Shown here piece after piece: positions 51,815 through 64,000 of a stretch of 64,000 bases of DNA. This DNA comes from Nephromyces sp. MM_2019. Taxonomy: Eukaryota > Apicomplexa > Aconoidasida > Nephromycida. The notes below the pieces were generated by a model. It had not been told where the DNA came from. It searched no databases and saw only the letters and a list, made by a program, of their open reading frames with translations. The position numbers and the translations under genes were made by a program. The stretch spans positions 1,355 through 65,354 of the forward strand of contig JADHZB010001095.1 in the NCBI GenBank assembly GCA_015657535.1, in the 5' to 3' direction. Every line of letters begins with the position of its first letter. The first letter of the stretch is position 1.

Positions 51815-54800
51815 TCACTTCAGGCTTTCTGGAAAAAAGGCTTCTGGTAATAAATCATAGTTGCTAGAGGATAAGAATTCCCATTTCCCGAAACCACAAT
51901 ACTGCAGGCGATAAACCAAGAATTCCCCAAATTCTACCATGGATTGACGGCAGGCGCCGCAAGGCTTTGCGAAGTCTCCTCTCAAGTGTAAACACCAAAT
52001 TGCAATGGCTCGTATCTTGTCGCTGAGACCCCGTGAGACAACTCTTGAAAGTGCAGCGCGCTCCGCGCAGTAGCTAAAGCAAACAGCAGCGTTAGCTATT
52101 TCTTGAATACTGCATGTCGTAATGATATCGTATGTAATGAGGGAAACAAGTCCCTACGCAAAGTTCACTTCAATTAATTCATAATGGACTTAGCAGAAGA
52201 GAGGACTAAGGTCAACTACGATCTTTCTAAGAGTTAACCTTAGGCATTTTTGCAGAAATTGAACGTAGAAAAATCGGCATCACGAAAACTCTAACCACAG
52301 CAATGCCATAATCGAAGGCTAAATAGCAAAATACAGCATTCTGGAACTTTATTTTAGAACAATATTACTGTAGACAATTATTACTAATGTTACCTCCGTT
52401 GGCATCAAAAATGTTTAGGTTGACTTATGAAAGAAGGCGAATACATAATTTTACTGCAGAGATAATCAACAAGCTCAAGTACTAACTCAAACTGAAAGGC
52501 TGTAAAAACAGAAAACAGTCAGCATTCTTGATGGGGCAATGTGATAAGAAGCAGGCTTGCAGGAAACTAAAAACGGCTGAGTCAACTTAGCGGCACTGCT
52601 CAGGCAAGGGAGGCTGCCTAAATGCATTTTTTACATGAAAATGCGCATTACCAAGATATCAGATTCTTTCTGCTGTTGAATTTCCATCATACTATTAAAA
52701 ATGTACCAAAAAACCTCACTACCCACACTTGTAAAAATGACGTGTTTCTTTAAGCTAATAAAAGAGAAAACAAATCCAAAAAAATCCAGTAAGAGATCAA
52801 CGAGTAAAAGACAAAAGAAAATATTTTGCAAATTAAACTCCTGCTTACCCAGCCTTGAAAACTTTATTTTCAATGTTACATCCGGTAATAACAGTGTCTT
52901 CTCCGGCTAGTATAGCCGCACAGACAGGAAACTTAGAATACGGAGTGTACGCATATTTCATACCATCCAATAAGGCAGTAACCAAAGAATATAAAACCGA
53001 CGAAGCAGCATGACCTAAAATATAAAAGTTTAAAAGTTTCTTCAGAGAATTGTTAAGCCTGTCTATGTGAATGTGCAGTTGAAGTAAGGACCGAAATCGC
53101 TCTACACAGATAAACCCAGCAAAGTTACATTTTCGTGCATACGATACTTTAAAATGATGATACAGTTTGATCTTCAACATAAATACACTAAGAAGAGATT
53201 TTTGCTAGTTATTCCTTCATGTTTTTTGTGGTAAATCGACTTTACTGCAAATTCTAAGAGCGAGCGTTGCAGGTTCTTAATACCCCAATAAAATAATTAC
53301 TTCCAAATTTTCCACATCTGCAGTTAAGATAAAAGCGCATCTGCATTTAAATGAAACACCGCCATGACCTGGAAGCCTTGAAATTTTCAAGCTTGCACAA
53401 ATGCATTAAGTTCCCATTGCATTCGAAAAATTTAGGAAGCTCAATGAATTTTCACGCGAAACTAACCTTCACTTGATACGATGTGGTCCACATAAATACT
53501 CTTCAAGTTTTCAAGCCCATAATTCGAAAATTTATCCATGTCTGATTCCCTGTGGCTTTGAAAATTTGATTTTTCGTATACCTCGCCAGATGCTTGTAAG
53601 GCAGCTTCTTCCTGCATAGAACGTTCTGCAACGCCCATGGGATGATACATTAAACTCGAAAAAGGAAGCAATTCAGAAGTGGTAGTTCGGAAAAATTCAA
53701 AGTCTAATTCTGTAGCCAGCGCAACTGCTTCTTCTTCGTTTTCTAGATTAACCGATGACAGTGCCTCCAAGCTATTCCACTGTTCGGGGCATTTACCAAG
53801 AAATATTTCAAATTCGCCGAATTCTACCATGAATTGACGACATATTCCGCAAGGAACATGTATACGCCCTGGGATTGCACCAATCACAGCACATGTCAGG
53901 ATATCCACCTAAATAGCACATTAGCATCCATGAATCAAATGCGGTCATTGCTTGCTGGATAAAGATAGTAAACGTAAAATACTATCAAGAACGTATAGGG
54001 TAACTCTGAGGTCTATTAAGCTGCCTTTTTAACGCTGGATGACAGAGAATGTAAAAAAATGAGCGGAAATTACATAAACACAACTGCAAAGGTAGCAAAG
54101 AGTAATTTCACGATACAAAGCACTCAGCAGCGTATGGACCAACGAAAAATTTCATGCAAATGATGAGATTTAACAAGTTACATTAAGGCAGCTTAATACA
54201 TGAAAGCAAATTAGTGACCTGTTCCTTGGAATTATGCCCAGTAATTTCTCTCTCAGAACATATAGCATCCACAAAGACATTTGCAAATGCACAACAGCTG
54301 TTGGGATAAGCCGCTATTTCTAGTTTTGAAGCTGAAAAAATAAGGCCATGAGAAAGAGTCGCACAAATAGCCCACAGCTAGTTTAAGCCTTAAAAGCATA
54401 ACACTCCAACAAACTGCACGGGTAAGGGGTGGGTAAATGCAGGAACAAGAGCACTCCCGCATAATGTTATGCTTCATATAGGAAAAAAATAGCATCATTC
54501 AATGATTTTTCACAGGAAGAGCAATATATATCAGGAGTACATAGATGAGGTTTTAAAGAGAGGGCAATTTAAGTAGCCTAAAAGAAGGGTTACAACTCAT
54601 GAACCAGTACAATTACCTTTTAATTTCGATGCATGTTATATAGGATTTTCCAAACAAGATGTACGAAGCGAAATAACTGCCCCAAAGTAATGAAATGAAG
54701 TATAATAGGCGATGGAGTAAAAGGTGAGGTAAGAGCCATGAAGAGAAGGCGGCCAATTGCAGCTCCCCTAAAGAAAAAGGGCACGCAAAGAACATAGCAT

Positions 54801-55162
54801 TCCGCAGATTTTCGACCATAAATGTTGTGTATACATAGAGCTAGCTAGCTTTTAGAGTAATCAAAAAAGCTCCTTACATATACAAGCGCAGCGCAGTGGA
54901 GAAGGTATGCATACTGGATTTCTCTCGGTGTACTCCTGTAGAGTTCTCGAAACGCAAGACAGTCTATACCTGTGTATATTTTCCCTGTCTTGGAGAGCAG
55001 GCTAGCACCCTCGGCCAGTCCAGTATATGGAACATAACTATGCTTGCTAGCTTTTAAAGCACTGAAAAGTAGTGTTTTTATTTGACGTACTGTTAGGCGC
55101 ATCATTTGCTGCCACCCAGATGCGTCTTTCGTGTTGTAATAGCATGGATGCCGCGGATCCAT
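51815..55162 (-). CDS. CDA: Two-domain cytidine deaminase, N-terminal domain degenerate
   Basis: Cytidine deaminase converts cytidine and deoxycytidine to uridine forms in pyrimidine salvage. Four exons join in frame: 54878-55162, 53467-53908, 52849-53014 and 51815-52073, giving 383 residues. Domain 1 (about residues 30-170) keeps KASKHSYVPYTGLAEGASLL and the zinc-binding PCGICRQ (114-120). Where CAER should stand it reads STPREIQYA, so the third zinc cysteine is absent. A polar linker of about 70 residues follows. Domain 2 (about 243-383) is complete: AYTPYSKFPVCAAIL, GCNIEN, CAERAAL (Glu 302, catalytic) and PCGACRQ (335-341), ending LLPEAFFPESLK. E. coli and plant dimeric enzymes have the active domain first and the degenerate one second, the reverse of this. 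Introns are 452-969 bases. Confidence 0.9.
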
Positions 55163-57785
55163 TGCACGAACTTCAGGTTCGTATCTTCATACAACGCATG
55201 GAGGCACGGGGAGTCTCGAGAAAGAGTGGTTAATTTCAATGCAAAACCTGTATTAACTTTTCAAGGGAGATGTGAGGCTTTGCAGCGAGGGAGGATTTGT
55301 AACCGCTGAAAGATCTTCTGATGCAATGGTCTCTGCGGTATCAACAAACAATATACTTATTTACGTAATTTCTACTTTTTTTTGCCTCAATGATGCGTTG
55401 CCTTGCTCTCTCATATGCTGCAGCGAGGCACTTCCAAATATTTTACACGAGCTCATCGAGTTTACGAGTCCGTGAGATTCTCACTCAGGGTCCCAAACAG
55501 TTTCCCACTCACAGTAACAAACCTAAGCTAGCAGGCCAGAATTAAACACCGGAAAAATCAATAAGTTCCCAAGTCTACGATATTTTGGTAAAAATAAAAT
55601 TCGCGTTCAATCTACTGCGATGTGCGCCCCGTAACTCCGGTTACCAAACTTTGTTATCATTCTATAGAGAATGAAAATTTTAGGCCACAGAGTGGCTTAA
55701 TTTGTTTTTACTTGCGATACCAAATCTAGCTGCTTATTTCATATATATTCTTTTCCCCATTGGTCACTGCAAAAACTTCAACGAATACAATGGCGCATCG
55801 CCGCTTGTAGCATTTAAATGGCGTGCTTCCGACACAAGCATCCTCCACATTTTTCAATCTGTCGTCTTGCGCTGACTTAACGGTTTCGCTTACTTTACGA
55901 AGCCTGGGAGCGAAACTTGCATAACCCGTAGGCTATTTCTGTTTTAATTATGGCGCTGTTAATCTCTTTAATAACTTTTGGCATTATCAGCCCCCTTAAG
56001 CGTCATTGCTGAAAACCCCTAAATGCAATCAATCCTGTATTATTGTAGCTCTTGAAGAGGGCTCTGGATCCATTTAAGTATTTCTATTAATCCCAAAACA
56101 AGGTCAACAAAATGATGTAATGTACCACGCCACGCTGACGCGAAAGGGATAGTTTGCTTACTTGGCGCTACACTGCAGTGACATCTATCCGGCAACATTG
56201 CTATAGTAATCACCCAAAAAGAAAATTTTAAAGAGTTAACCCGAGCCCCTCTATATCCTGCCAGGCTTGAAATCGTTCACTCCTACAAAAGGAAGAGCGG
56301 GAATACCTAGTATTTCCCAAACTTTTGATCATGTGTAAATACGAACGGTATACTTTAGGTAAACTCTAAATTTCAAGGTTTGAACGTAAAGCATGAACTG
56401 AACACTTCGGCTGGGCAAGCATCATAAGTTTTACCTGACGTAAGCCAGGCGAGGAATAGCTGCCTTGAAAAGGCATACATTTTGGCGGAATTTTATCAAC
56501 GATAGTATCACCAGGTAAGCAACCCTTTAATACTGCCGCATTAAAAATGCATGCCCTCAGATATAGGCACACCAATCCCAGGGGAACCCACCTGTCATTT
56601 TACTTTTTTCGCAGTTACAGAAAAAAAAATCAGGGAGTCATCCAGTGCCTTAAATTGTTCCGTATGACACGGAGAGTTCAATTTCTCCCGCCGAACACCC
56701 TCATTTAAAGCATGGTGACAAAGTTTATAAAATAAAAAGGTTCACCAAAGAAAGAATAATCTGCGTACGCCTACAATCTAGCACCGTTTAAGCCCCCGTA
56801 AAATATATAGGTGCCTTAGGTACAAATAAGCTATCCTATTACAATGCATATATTAAGAAGACGGGATTCGCACTAGTGCCCGATGAACTACGCATGAGGA
56901 AATGGTCCACGCAACAATTTATCCAGTGGACAAAATAGGGTTATAAAAAGAAAGTGCTGTACAAATTCCTAGAAAATTGGAATGAATTAACTATATAAAG
57001 CACATCAGGAAGCAGTTATCCTCTTGAGGAGATTAAGCTTTGGGCAACCCAAATAGTTTTTGTATGGCATTGAAAACCTCCTTAAGTAAATAGGTATACA
57101 GCAGCTCACCAAGATGAAGTGCAATGTCAGCCTAAGCAAGTTGCCTAGCAAAAAGATCAGGTGTTGCAATATCTGTCTATCAAGTCTTTCAATCAGCCGA
57201 GCCTTAAAAGTCAAAATAAAAATAGGCAGCATATTGCAATAGAATTGCCCAATATAAACCTAGCATAGTGCTTTTCTTTCCAATAATAATAACCCTAAAT
57301 GCCAGGAATTCAAAATCAAAGCAGTGACTCTTAAGCTTGGAAGCCGAGAGAGCATCTACCATATGGACAACCGCATCACTATTGAAAATAAAGAAAATTA
57401 TTTGTATTACAGCGTAAATGCAGTATATTTCCCAAAATTTAGAGGACCAATAGCGACCATATAAATTATTGCAAGGACATGGTTTGAATCATCTCTTGTA
57501 GCAAAATATCATATTTCTTTTCAAATCGCAGTAACCGCTTATGAAGCACTAAATAAGGAGGGACCCAGCAAAAAAAAATTCATTTAATATACTTTCTATA
57601 ATTATAATTGAATAAGCAACTACCTCCACTTCTATAGCCAGTGAATCTGCTTAACTTTCAATATGTAAAATTATAGTTACTCACTTCAGAAAGCGTATAT
57701 GAAGTTTCTTAAATTCTCACTGATTACAAAAAGTATTTTGTCTTTCAAAAAAGTCCTTCATACTATAACTTCTACAAAATATATC
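55163..57785. other. Intergenic stretch between CDA and FPG
   Basis: No secure gene. A minus-strand frame at 56366-56575 (KGCLPGDTIVDKIPPKCMPF) and another at 57005-57232 have protein-like composition but no phased neighbours and no recognised family. Either could be an isolated relic. Composition is roughly balanced up to about 57 kb, then A-rich as FPG begins. The CDA promoter should lie just right of 55162. Confidence 0.35.
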
Positions 57786-60700
57786 TTAAATTCTTTTGGA
57801 GGTGCGCTTTTTCGATGCCCCAACTTTGATTTTGCTATTATTTTCGGCCCTTGTCCTATTTGATGAAATTTTTGAAGTAGGGACTTTTGCAACAGCCTTT
57901 CCTTTCCTTCGGGTACTAATTTTGGAACTTTTTTTTAGGGATACCTTTGAAATTTCTTTTGGGGATTTTTTTAAATTTTTTTTTAGGGATTTTTTTGAAC
58001 TCTTTTTTGGGGATAAGTTCTGCACCGAAGGTATTTCCTTTTTTTTGGCAATTTTTTCAACTCCAGCCATATTTTTCACCGTACGTGGTACCGAAGCTGT
58101 TCGACTAGGTTTATCAACTCGTGAGATTTTCTTCAATTTCTCATTTTCTTCACTTGAGATCATACCCTTAATTATTTGAGCCTCCGGTACTATAGCACTA
58201 GTTCTTCCTGCAACAGTTTTAAAAATAAGCTTCTTGCCGTAATAATCCTTCGTTGCCTTGGAATTCCAGCGATAATGAAAAATCCAAGACTCCGGGAACT
58301 GTAAATTAATATTGTGAGGAGGCAGTAGAAAAAATGATAAGCAGCAGGTTCTGGTGTCTCCAAAGTGTCGAAAATGTAGTGAAGAGCTTCTAGTCTGAGT
58401 CCCAAAAAAAAGGCACAGAATAGTAAAACCTTGCTAAAACACTTTCTGTTCAAAGCTAAATAATCAAAGGCCAAATTTCAGTGAGGCACATGCAATATAT
58501 AAGTAGACTAGCTGCAGCTGCTTCAAAAATAGGTCATCACGCGTGTAGATGAACCTTGACTCCTAATTTACAAAATCTAAGAATTAATATAATTTCTTAG
58601 GGCATGAACGTTAAATCTTTAATTTTAAAGCCTTGTCTAGCACCTTTTTATGATCTGCAGAGACACCACAGGCAGTTTTCACAACATATTTGATAGCTTC
58701 AATTAGTTTTATGATGCTTTGGCTACTCAACGAAGAAGTTATAGCTTCCGGGTGTATTGAGGATTGATAAAGAACTTCGTCAGCAACCCAGTTTCCTGAA
58801 GAAGTTAGCGGGTAAAATACAGTCTTTCGATATCCATTAAAAAAGTTAAAAGCTGCATCAAACAATTCAATGGAAACAATTTGAAATGACTCTTTGCACC
58901 AACACATAATGATAAAGAATAGGCTCATGAACATCGAAAAACTTAAAGAGACTACATAGAAATAAAGCCGTATGACCCCATTGCAGCTTGTAGATTTCCT
59001 AATAAAAAAGGACATGACGAGCTTAATGTAAAGCCAGCTCATCTATGAAACAATCCAAAAATGATTTATAAAGAAACAAATACTCCCAAAAAGCTATAAA
59101 ATAAACAAATCTGCACGCGATGACAACTTTTCACACTGAAATGAGATTCGCGAAAAATTTTAATGTGTTCATTCACCGCACATGTCCACTAGTGCGTGCA
59201 TGAAGACAGTGTCTGACCTATCCCAGCAAAAATTGTTTGATCCAACAATGCTGCTTTTATAGGTACTTTGGTAGAAGCAAACCGCCCCAAGATGTCGGTC
59301 TCTGAGAAAAAAGTATCAACAGTTTCATTTATAAATCGATTTCCTCAAAGAAAACACGTAAAAAATCTTATCACGCTGCAACTTAACGCTCGATTTCCAA
59401 GTTCGTTTCATGCGCTAAAGATGCTTTAAATACAGCAACAAACTCAGGCATGAGTAACTTATTTATTTGTTTTCTTATAAAACACTATAATATCACAGCA
59501 ATAAAAGTACTCAAAATATGAAGCTATAGCTCCCAGAAAGAATCTATGATCTTAACTAATAGTAGATAAGTTCAAATAGCAAGAGGCTTCTTTAACTAGA
59601 ATACCAAAATGAATTAAATAAATCATAAAATCACAGAAATATAAAAAAATTAACGACAAACAAGGTACCATTGCAGGAGAATCGCGGGAAAATCGTCCCA
59701 GTGTTGTCAAAAAACTATACTTTACCATTGATATCATCATTTAGTGGATCAACACCGAGGCCTGCAAAAAAATATGAAGAGCAGTGCGTAGCAAGTGAAG
59801 TAGATAGGCCACTGAAAAAGAGTTTAAACAATTCCACAAATAAACCCAAAGAGTATCATTTACTATATATTGGTTATTTGATCAAGCTTAATAATTAGAA
59901 TTTACCTGAAGAAATATTTACTCTTGAAAAATAAAAAATTACTGTAAACAAACAAGCCACGGGCAAAGGGATTATATTTTTAAAAAAATGAAGAGCCTTG
60001 TATCTGTAACACAGAGGACCTTAAAAGTGTAGGCGAAATTTCCCTTTAATGAGCGAACTACAGTAAATATATTAGTATTCCCGAAGAATTTCAACGAAAT
60101 TACTATTCTGCTGTTTCTAAACAAAGTATTAAAAGACTTCAGCATTTGAAATTAGAGTTAACAGTAGTCGAAAAAAGGCCAAATTAGCAAGTATTCCCAC
60201 TAGTAATAAATGGTTCCGTGCAAGAATCCTCGAAAAATTTGACTCTCCCAAGACGCCTCGGATCAGCAAAGGCAAATTCAACTCCATCTGTTTGAAACGT
60301 ACCACAAAAAATTTACTGATCACGGCATACCACTATCATATTCTTTGATTTTTGCAGTCAAACGGAACCGCAGAAAAATGAAAAAATTTATATTCATTGT
60401 ACGCACTGAGGCTGAAAAAAATTTTCCAAGGTTTTAAAATGCTTGAAAAAATTTACTAAAGTCTCTTGTGAACTAGATAATTTGAATATTCAACATTCCT
60501 CATGAATATAGACAATATCTTCCAGTAGTAGAAAGGATAAAAATAATAATCTTAACCTCAAAAAATAGGTAAAATTTCGGCCTAAAGCCTTAATATATTC
60601 TGCACATGTACTGAACTGGCTTACCCTTCATCAGCATTCTCATTTTGTAAAATCTAGGAGGCCACACATTCTCTTCAATTTTTGGTCCCTCTTTGTAGTG

Positions 60701-62107
60701 TATTCTAATGAAAACGACATGTAAGCTATTTCAGCTAAATCAAAGTGTCTAAAAGTATCATTTCTTCGAGTCATATCATAGCCGTAAGTTTGCTATAACC
60801 CTCATCTTCCCCAAAGCTTTTGTATGGCACATCAAAAAAATACATTCAAAAACTCTTAATGACGCATCAACGTACAGTTGCATGCTTTACCTTAAGGCAC
60901 AATAAACTGTATAAATAGCGAATAAATTCCTGAAGGATTGCCGGCTTTAAAACAAACAGAAAGGGTAAAAACGGGCGAGCAGGAAGAGTACCAAATCTAG
61001 GTTAATAAACTTGTTTAAAAAATAACGAAGCTTCACAAAGCGGAAGCAAATGTCGTACAAATAAGGTGTACTTACGACGGTACACCTTTCACAAAGAATT
61101 TTCCTGTCATTCCAAAATGAAAAGCAACATGGGGAGGCCTGTAAGTAAAATCGGACATTGGTAGTACTGAACCAATGCCTGGAAATATACATCATAACAA
61201 TGTCTCTGTTTACCTTGATTCGATAAACAATATAACAACTATAGTTCACAGCATCAAAACTACCAAGGATTCTTCAACTATTTTTATAAGCTAAATAAAA
61301 GGAATTTGTACAAAGACTACGCCAAAATCAATGTATAAAGACAATGCACCACGCGAACTTTGTAAGCAAGAGGGATATTTTTTCCGCTGGGCACTTTACA
61401 GCAACGAAATTATACACATTATCTTCAAGCAGAATATAAAAGCGTCTTAACATCAGTAGAACTCGCAGCATAAAAGCAGAATTTTTTCGCATTTCTCTAT
61501 GATTTTTCCTTGCAGTAAGAAAGTGTTAGTTGAATATTTGATTGAGCAGGTTCGTCGTACAACAGGAACAAAAATTACTAAAATCTTTGCGAAAGAAAAT
61601 CATCAGTGCAAAGCGGTTACATTAATTTTAATGTGACTTTCTCTATAGCATATAAAATCGTTTTTGCCTCAGTTTTGGAAAACTAATACTAAGTTTTGTT
61701 GGAATGGAAATAAAAGGTAAATGCGAGTCTCAAAAAAGTAGTGCAATGCTATAGGGGGTTAAACTTAGGGGAAAAGCTAATGCAAGGTGATAATTTCCCC
61801 GAACAACAGCAAGTTGCTCATGCATCTTCTAGCGCTATCAAATAACGAAAACAATCCAAGGCAGTGCCTACAGCTTGCAAGAACAAGTTATAGCATACTT
61901 GCTTAATTCCATCCAAAGCTGTTTTCCTCTTCGACAAACTTGCTCCACAGTTTTCCCAGCAAGACGATGGGTTACTTCCTCTGGGGATAATCCACAGAAG
62001 ATGATTTCATCACCACCTTCAGGCAAAAGGACACTTTCAATCTTTTGGCCACCTAAGTGCTGCTTAGCCAGCAATCTAGCCGCTTCAACTTCTGGAAGCT
62101 CAGGCAT
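57786..62107 (-). CDS. FPG: Plant-type formamidopyrimidine-DNA glycosylase
   Basis: Fpg/MutM removes oxidised purines such as 8-oxoguanine and nicks the site by beta,delta-elimination. Eight exons join in frame: 61899-62107, 61076-61138, 60625-60704, 60201-60287, 59726-59761, 59218-59301, 58644-58795 and 57786-58298, giving 407 residues. The start MPELPEVEAARLLAK gives the catalytic Pro and Glu directly after the initiator Met; Lys 62 in RGKQLW matches the conserved lysine. HFGMTG (77-82), WPPRFYKM (105-112), FADPRRLGRV (123-132) and AGIGNWVADEVLYQ (184-197) follow in family order. The C-terminal domain has WIFHYRW and AGRTSAIVPE (267-276), a zincless finger without the four cysteines of bacterial MutM, as in plant Fpg. 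A Lys/Ser-rich tail of about 110 residues follows, also plant-like. Introns are 337-760 bases. Confidence 0.95.
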
Positions 62108-64000
62108 TGTGGCCTCCTAGGGTTATTACCACGCCTAAAGCCACCTCTTAGCATTTAAATAGAATTGGGTTACAAAATAATTTCTTGGATAGCATGAGTT
62201 TATGCACGGGGAAATCAAACGCAGAGCATGATTTCCATAAGTTATACAGTAGAAACTGGGTTCAAGTCGTTGCTATTATAGAGGAGGGAGTGGTAAAATT
62301 GTTGGGGAACCCCGAGGTTCTCGAAAATTATCACTCTTCCCCAAAAAACTAAAAGGCGGAAGAGTCGCTCAACTTGTGTCCAACACCGAATTATCTCGTT
62401 AATGACTACTGATCCCGTAATCAAGGAGGCACCGCTCGGCGAAGTACTACAACCTAGGGAATCCCGCAGGTTCAATCCAGCAGTAGGTGCCATCCAACAC
62501 GGCACGGAATTAGACAAACATTACTTCAGCTTGAAGACACCGCCAGCTTCTGGGCCGTTACAGCAGAACCTTATTTGCACCAGAGACTGCATTACTGGCA
62601 CACATATCACTGAAACACCTTTTGCTTTGGAACTTTGACTTTATGGCTATCCGCTAGAGCTGGCTATGTTTCTCATAAGTAATTGCCAGCATATTAATTC
62701 TAGATTACTTTCAAACTTCGCTCGAACTTCTACATGACAGTTCGATCGTGGTTATAAGCATCTTAACTATGCTGCACGTCTACGTAAGCCAATAGCGGGG
62801 CATTTCAGAATGCAAAACTAGGAACCAGCAGCCGCACAAGATGTATATCTACAGCGGATCTGGGAGCTTTTCGCCGTGCACTGTTATCCCAAGCAGCTGC
62901 GTTACAACGAAACAGTATACAAAAATATGAAGCTGCTCTGTTGCACAACATGCACCTGTTGATACCACATGTTACCCCAAGGAATATCTTCCATCCCTAA
63001 GTTCCTATAACAAATGAAGCTTAATAGTTAAACTAACTGTGCTGCCAGGTTAAATCATCGCTATAAATGACGGGAGCTATCCACCGCAAGCGGAGCACTT
63101 ATGTCTAATCCAGGGGGGCAAAAAATTAATAAAATACGCCGTTTCTTCATTATTCATGAATGGACACTGCAGACATTCCAGCGGCCCTCCTAAAGGTAGT
63201 TGCTGCTCAATTACTACTCAAAATCCAACAAGAGTGGCATTTTGGCTTAAGCTTATACCAGGCGAAAAAAAATATCTTTGGGCAAGTTGGAGGAAAACAA
63301 TGAGCGTTAAAGTTTTAAAAGGTCATAAACGCGCATTGCTCCATGTAAACAGCAGCAAGTTGTTTCGGTATTCTATAATCCCAATGGCTGCAATGAACTG
63401 CAGAGCTTTGAAGGAAATAGAAATGTGCCCGTCCTACCATCTACAAACAGATATTTATCAACCCTGTCACCTATACCGAGACCAACACAAACTCCTAACC
63501 AGCAGGGGAGCCTTAAAAGCCACGGCAGCGCAGCAAAACAAGTTTAACACTCTGCAAATATCAACTCGGAAAGAAAAGAAACAAAGTAGCACTACTATCC
63601 CACAGGTATAACGTGTGTAAAAGAGAATGACAGCAAATGCACAAAGTACTTCTCAAATCAATCGTTTTCCTTTGTAATCGAGGTTTTTTCTTAATCAAAA
63701 AGGGTACTGCAACCTGAGTAATTTCCCTTCAAGAGACAAAACTAGTACGTGCCAAAGGAAGCTAGAAGATATACTAAACGCGATGTTAGTATAAATAGAA
63801 GGCTCCGATGTCGATGAATGATAGTATTTGCAACAGAACTATTTCGAAGTAAGCCGCTAGAATGAGCAGGCAAGACATCTTAATCAGCAACAAAATTATG
63901 AGCACATTCAACAAGCATATCATGAATTCTGCCTTCAAGTTTTCAAGTAGGTCTCTATAATAAATCAGCCCTGCTAGTGTAGTGCTACAGTTGAAATATG
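62108..64000. other. Stretch 5' of FPG, no secure gene
   Basis: A plus-strand frame at 62402-62638 (starting MTTDPVIKEAPLGEVLQPRE) could be a divergent first exon. At about 63360-63530 a plus frame reads YNPNGCNELQSFEGNRNVPV with Pro/Ser-rich continuation, different from the longer overlapping frame at 63156-63611. Neither has clear splice partners within the window. The FPG promoter should lie just right of 62107. Composition is balanced. Confidence 0.3.

Noticed and set aside
54613..54819. Minus-strand frame with MVENLRNAM, resembling a CDA segment
   Set aside because: It lies in CDA intron 1. Exon 1 and exon 2 already join in phase 0 and give a continuous CDA domain without it.
57796..58179. 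127-codon Phe-rich plus-strand frame
   Set aside because: It is the antisense image of the Lys-rich Fpg tail.
60289..60420. Alternative Fpg exon 3 with SAYNEYKFF and SKFFV phrases
   Set aside because: It could not be joined in phase and needed an implausibly tiny intron. The exon at 60625-60704 closes both phases and has the WPP motif.
1..64000. tRNA, rRNA and CRISPR arrays
   Set aside because: TTCGA-type strings near 19270, 33113 and 62470 lack a tRNA fold around them. No rRNA core sequence or regularly spaced array was seen.

Overview
This window looks like nuclear DNA of an AT-rich apicomplexan parasite. The strongest lineage marker is a secreted, multi-domain CPW-WPC gene at 36992-41312, a family known from apicomplexans and their close relatives. 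The other recognisable genes are intron-rich and eukaryotic. Several can be rebuilt exon by exon with GT-AG junctions and a consistent reading frame. I cannot name the species; a Cardiosporidium- or Nephromyces-like parasite would fit, but that is inference.

Layout. 1-5.4 kb: a minus-strand, multi-exon gene of unknown function that runs off the left edge. 5.4-12.5 kb: mostly gene-free, but it holds a clearly bacterial tolR/exbD relic near 6.5-7.0 kb. 12.5-13.6 kb: possible minus-strand exons. 15.6-17.8 kb: SRP19 on plus, three exons. 20-29.2 kb: scattered minus-strand exon candidates. 30.65-36.04 kb: an unrecognised plus-strand gene whose N-terminus looks mitochondrial. 36.99-41.31 kb: the CPW-WPC gene on plus. 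42.44-49.91 kb: an Acl4-type TPR chaperone of ribosomal protein L4 on plus, nine exons, 330 residues. 51.8-55.2 kb: a two-domain cytidine deaminase on minus, four exons, 383 residues. 57.8-62.1 kb: a plant-type formamidopyrimidine-DNA glycosylase on minus, eight exons, 407 residues. 62.1-64 kb: little that is secure.

The genes do not form a pathway. They cover protein targeting (SRP19), ribosome assembly (ACL4), pyrimidine salvage (CDA), base excision repair (FPG) and a probable sexual-stage surface protein (CPW-WPC). Base composition follows transcription: plus-strand housekeeping genes sit in T-rich sequence and minus-strand genes in A-rich sequence. The CPW-WPC gene and the intergenic stretches are balanced. 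The same split appears in intron length: the measurable CPW-WPC introns are about 52-88 bases, while those of ACL4, SRP19, CDA and FPG are about 337-1636 bases.

The most notable items are the cytidine deaminase, whose degenerate and intact domains are in the opposite order to E. coli and plant enzymes, the bacterial tolR relic, the transcription-linked strand skew, and a foldback element of about 65-base arms at 24.6 kb.
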